Source of the DNA: Pseudomonadota bacterium
Lineage (GTDB): Bacteria; Pseudomonadota; Gammaproteobacteria; Acidiferrobacterales; Acidiferrobacteraceae
Direction of reading: 5' to 3'
DNA length: 5,988 bases
Assembly: GCA_021797365.1 (NCBI GenBank)
Contig: JAJZZU010000178.1
Span: 1-5,988, forward strand
Part shown: piece by piece, positions 4,800 through 5,988 of the stretch
How the letters are laid out: every line of letters begins with the position of its first letter
Position numbering within the stretch: position 1 is the first letter of the stretch
Notes under the pieces: generated by a model
What the model was told of the DNA's origin: nothing
What the model saw: only the letters and a program-made list of their open reading frames with translations
The model's database searches: none
Position numbers and translations under genes: made by a program

Positions 4800-5988
4800 A
4801 TGCCGTTCATTCCCCATACCGCGGCCGAGACCGCCGCCATGCTCGAGGCCACGGGCGCCCGGTCCCTCGATGATCTGTTCGACGAGATCCCCGCGCGCCT
4901 GCGTTCGGGGCCGCTTACGCATGTGCCCGAGGCCTTGACCGAGCACGAGATCGGCCGGCTCATGCGTGAGCGCGCCGCCGCCGATGGCGAGTTCCTGACG
5001 TTCGTGGGCGCCGGGGCTTATGAACACCATATCCCCGCGGCGGTCTGGGAGATAGCCGGTCGCGGCGAGTTTTATACCGCCTACACGCCCTATCAGGCCG
5101 AGGCCAGCCAGGGCACGCTCCAGCTCCTCTACGAGTTCCAGACGATGATCGCAAGCCTCGTCGGTCTCGATGTCGCCAATGCCAGCCTCTACGACGGCGC
5201 CTCGGCGTTGGCCGAGGCCGTGCTCATGGCCGTGCGCTTGCATGGCCGGTCCCGGCGCGTGCTGATTCCCGAGACCGTGCACCCCCTGTATCGCCAGGTT
5301 GTGCAAACCATCGTCTCGGCCCAGGCGATCACGCTCGACCTCGTGCCCATGGATGGTGCCGGGACTACCGATGTCGGGGGGCTTGCGTCGCGCCTCGCAG
5401 GCGCCGCCGGGCTCGTCATTCCCCAACCGAATTTCCTGGGATGCCTGGAGGATGTGCATGCCATGGTGGCGGCCGCGCGCGCCGCCGGGGTGCTTGCCAT
5501 CGGGCTTGTAAACCCCATCGCCTGCGCACTTATCGTGCCCCCGGGCGAATGGGGGCCGGGTTGTGACATCGCGGTCGGCGAGGGCCAGCCGCTCGGCGCC
5601 CCCTTGTCTTCGGGTGGCCCCTATTTCGGTTTCATGGCGTGCCGCCGCGAGCATGTGCGACAGATGCCGGGGCGTATCGTCGGGCGCACGGTGGATGCGG
5701 CCGGCCACGAGGCCTATACCCTCACCCTGCAGGCGCGTGAGCAGCACATACGCCGCTCCCGCGCGACCTCCAATATCTGCACCAATCAAGGCCTGTTGGT
5801 TACCGCCGCCACGGTCCACATGGCGTTGCTGGGGCCCGAGGGCCTAAGGCGTGTCGCGGCGGCCGCGCACGCCAACACCGCGATGTTGCGCGCGCGTCTC
5901 GAGGCCATACCGGGCGTGCGCGCGGCGTTCCCCGATACGCCGTTTTTTCACGAAGTGGTCTTGAGGCTTCCGGTGCCGGTGCCCGAGG
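4800..5988 (+). CDS. gcvPA: Glycine dehydrogenase (decarboxylating) subunit 1, 3' truncated by window edge
   Basis: The first 396 residues of the alpha subunit of the split P protein (EC 1.4.4.2; about 450 residues when whole). Together with GcvPB it decarboxylates glycine using pyridoxal phosphate and passes the aminomethyl group to lipoyl-GcvH. The N-terminus [20 protein letters not shown] is typical of the separate subunit. Further landmarks are [26 protein letters not shown] (95-108), [36 protein letters not shown] (270-278), VGRTVD, and [20 protein letters not shown] (311-330). The lysine that binds pyridoxal phosphate lies on GcvPB, expected just downstream beyond the window. The ATG at 4800 follows the gcvH stop by 3 bases without a strong Shine-Dalgarno, so translational coupling is likely. 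The split form differs from the single long GcvP of enterobacteria and is found in Firmicutes, Thermotoga and some sulfur-oxidising gammaproteobacteria. Confidence 0.97.
   Translation, partial: MPFIPHTAAETAAMLEATGARSLDDLFDEIPARLRSGPLTHVPEALTEHEIGRLMRERAAADGEFLTFVGAGAYEHHIPAAVWEIAGRGEFYTAYTPYQAEASQGTLQLLYEFQTMIASLVGLDVANASLYDGASALAEAVLMAVRLHGRSRRVLIPETVHPLYRQVVQTIVSAQAITLDLVPMDGAGTTDVGGLASRLAGAAGLVIPQPNFLGCLEDVHAMVAAARAAGVLAIGLVNPIACALIVPPGEWGPGCDIAVGEGQPLGAPLSSGGPYFGFMACRREHVRQMPGRIVGRTVDAAGHEAYTLTLQAREQHIRRSRATSNICTNQGLLVTAATVHMALLGPEGLRRVAAAAHANTAMLRARLEAIPGVRAAFPDTPFFHEVVLRLPVPVPE

Noticed and set aside
4536..5819. Minus-strand open frame of about 427 codons across gcvH and gcvPA
   Set aside because: It is opposite two strongly conserved genes. 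The His/Gly/Arg-rich composition is typical of antisense reading in GC-rich DNA.

Overview
The window looks like the chromosome of a GC-rich proteobacterium. A gammaproteobacterium of the acidophilic or sulfur-oxidising kind (Acidiferrobacter-like) would fit, because it combines a riboswitch-led gcvT-gcvH operon with a split glycine decarboxylase (GcvPA). The lineage is an inference from gene content and codon use, not a match I could run.

Left edge (1-338): the 3' end of a sigma-54-dependent, Fis-type transcriptional activator on the + strand. Next comes a poorly conserved stretch (about 340-1110). It holds one unrecognised minus-strand frame (308-940) with signs of a reading-frame break, and a short plus-strand coding remnant (937-1110).

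Middle (1168-2870): a run of minus-strand genes. In transcription order these are a secreted PhnD-family substrate-binding protein (2870-2061), a broken higB toxin (about 2060-1844), an intact higA antitoxin (1838-1551), and a small DUF4926 protein (1362-1168, start possibly further upstream). The HigB remnant has lost its N-terminus, about 13 nt including the codon for a catalytic lysine, and one G in a G run. HigA therefore stands as an antitoxin without its toxin. With the remnants to its left, this reads as a decaying accessory segment between conserved chromosomal genes.

Right half (3028-5988): the glycine cleavage operon on the + strand. A sigma70-like promoter (3028-3057) lies just ahead of a clear tandem glycine riboswitch (two aptamers, 3075-3238) and a hairpin-rich expression platform (3251-3293). 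Then follow gcvT (3301-4395), gcvH (4407-4796) and gcvPA (4800 to the right edge, incomplete). GcvPA, with GcvPB expected just downstream, decarboxylates glycine and loads the aminomethyl group onto lipoyl-GcvH. GcvT passes the methylene group to tetrahydrofolate and releases ammonia. The riboswitch would turn the operon on when glycine is plentiful.

The gap between the divergent phnD-like gene and gcvT (2871-3300) is filled by the ribosome-binding site of the former (2878-2882), about 145 bases with no feature I can support, and the promoter and leader of the gcv operon. I found no tRNA, rRNA, CRISPR array or intact mobile element.
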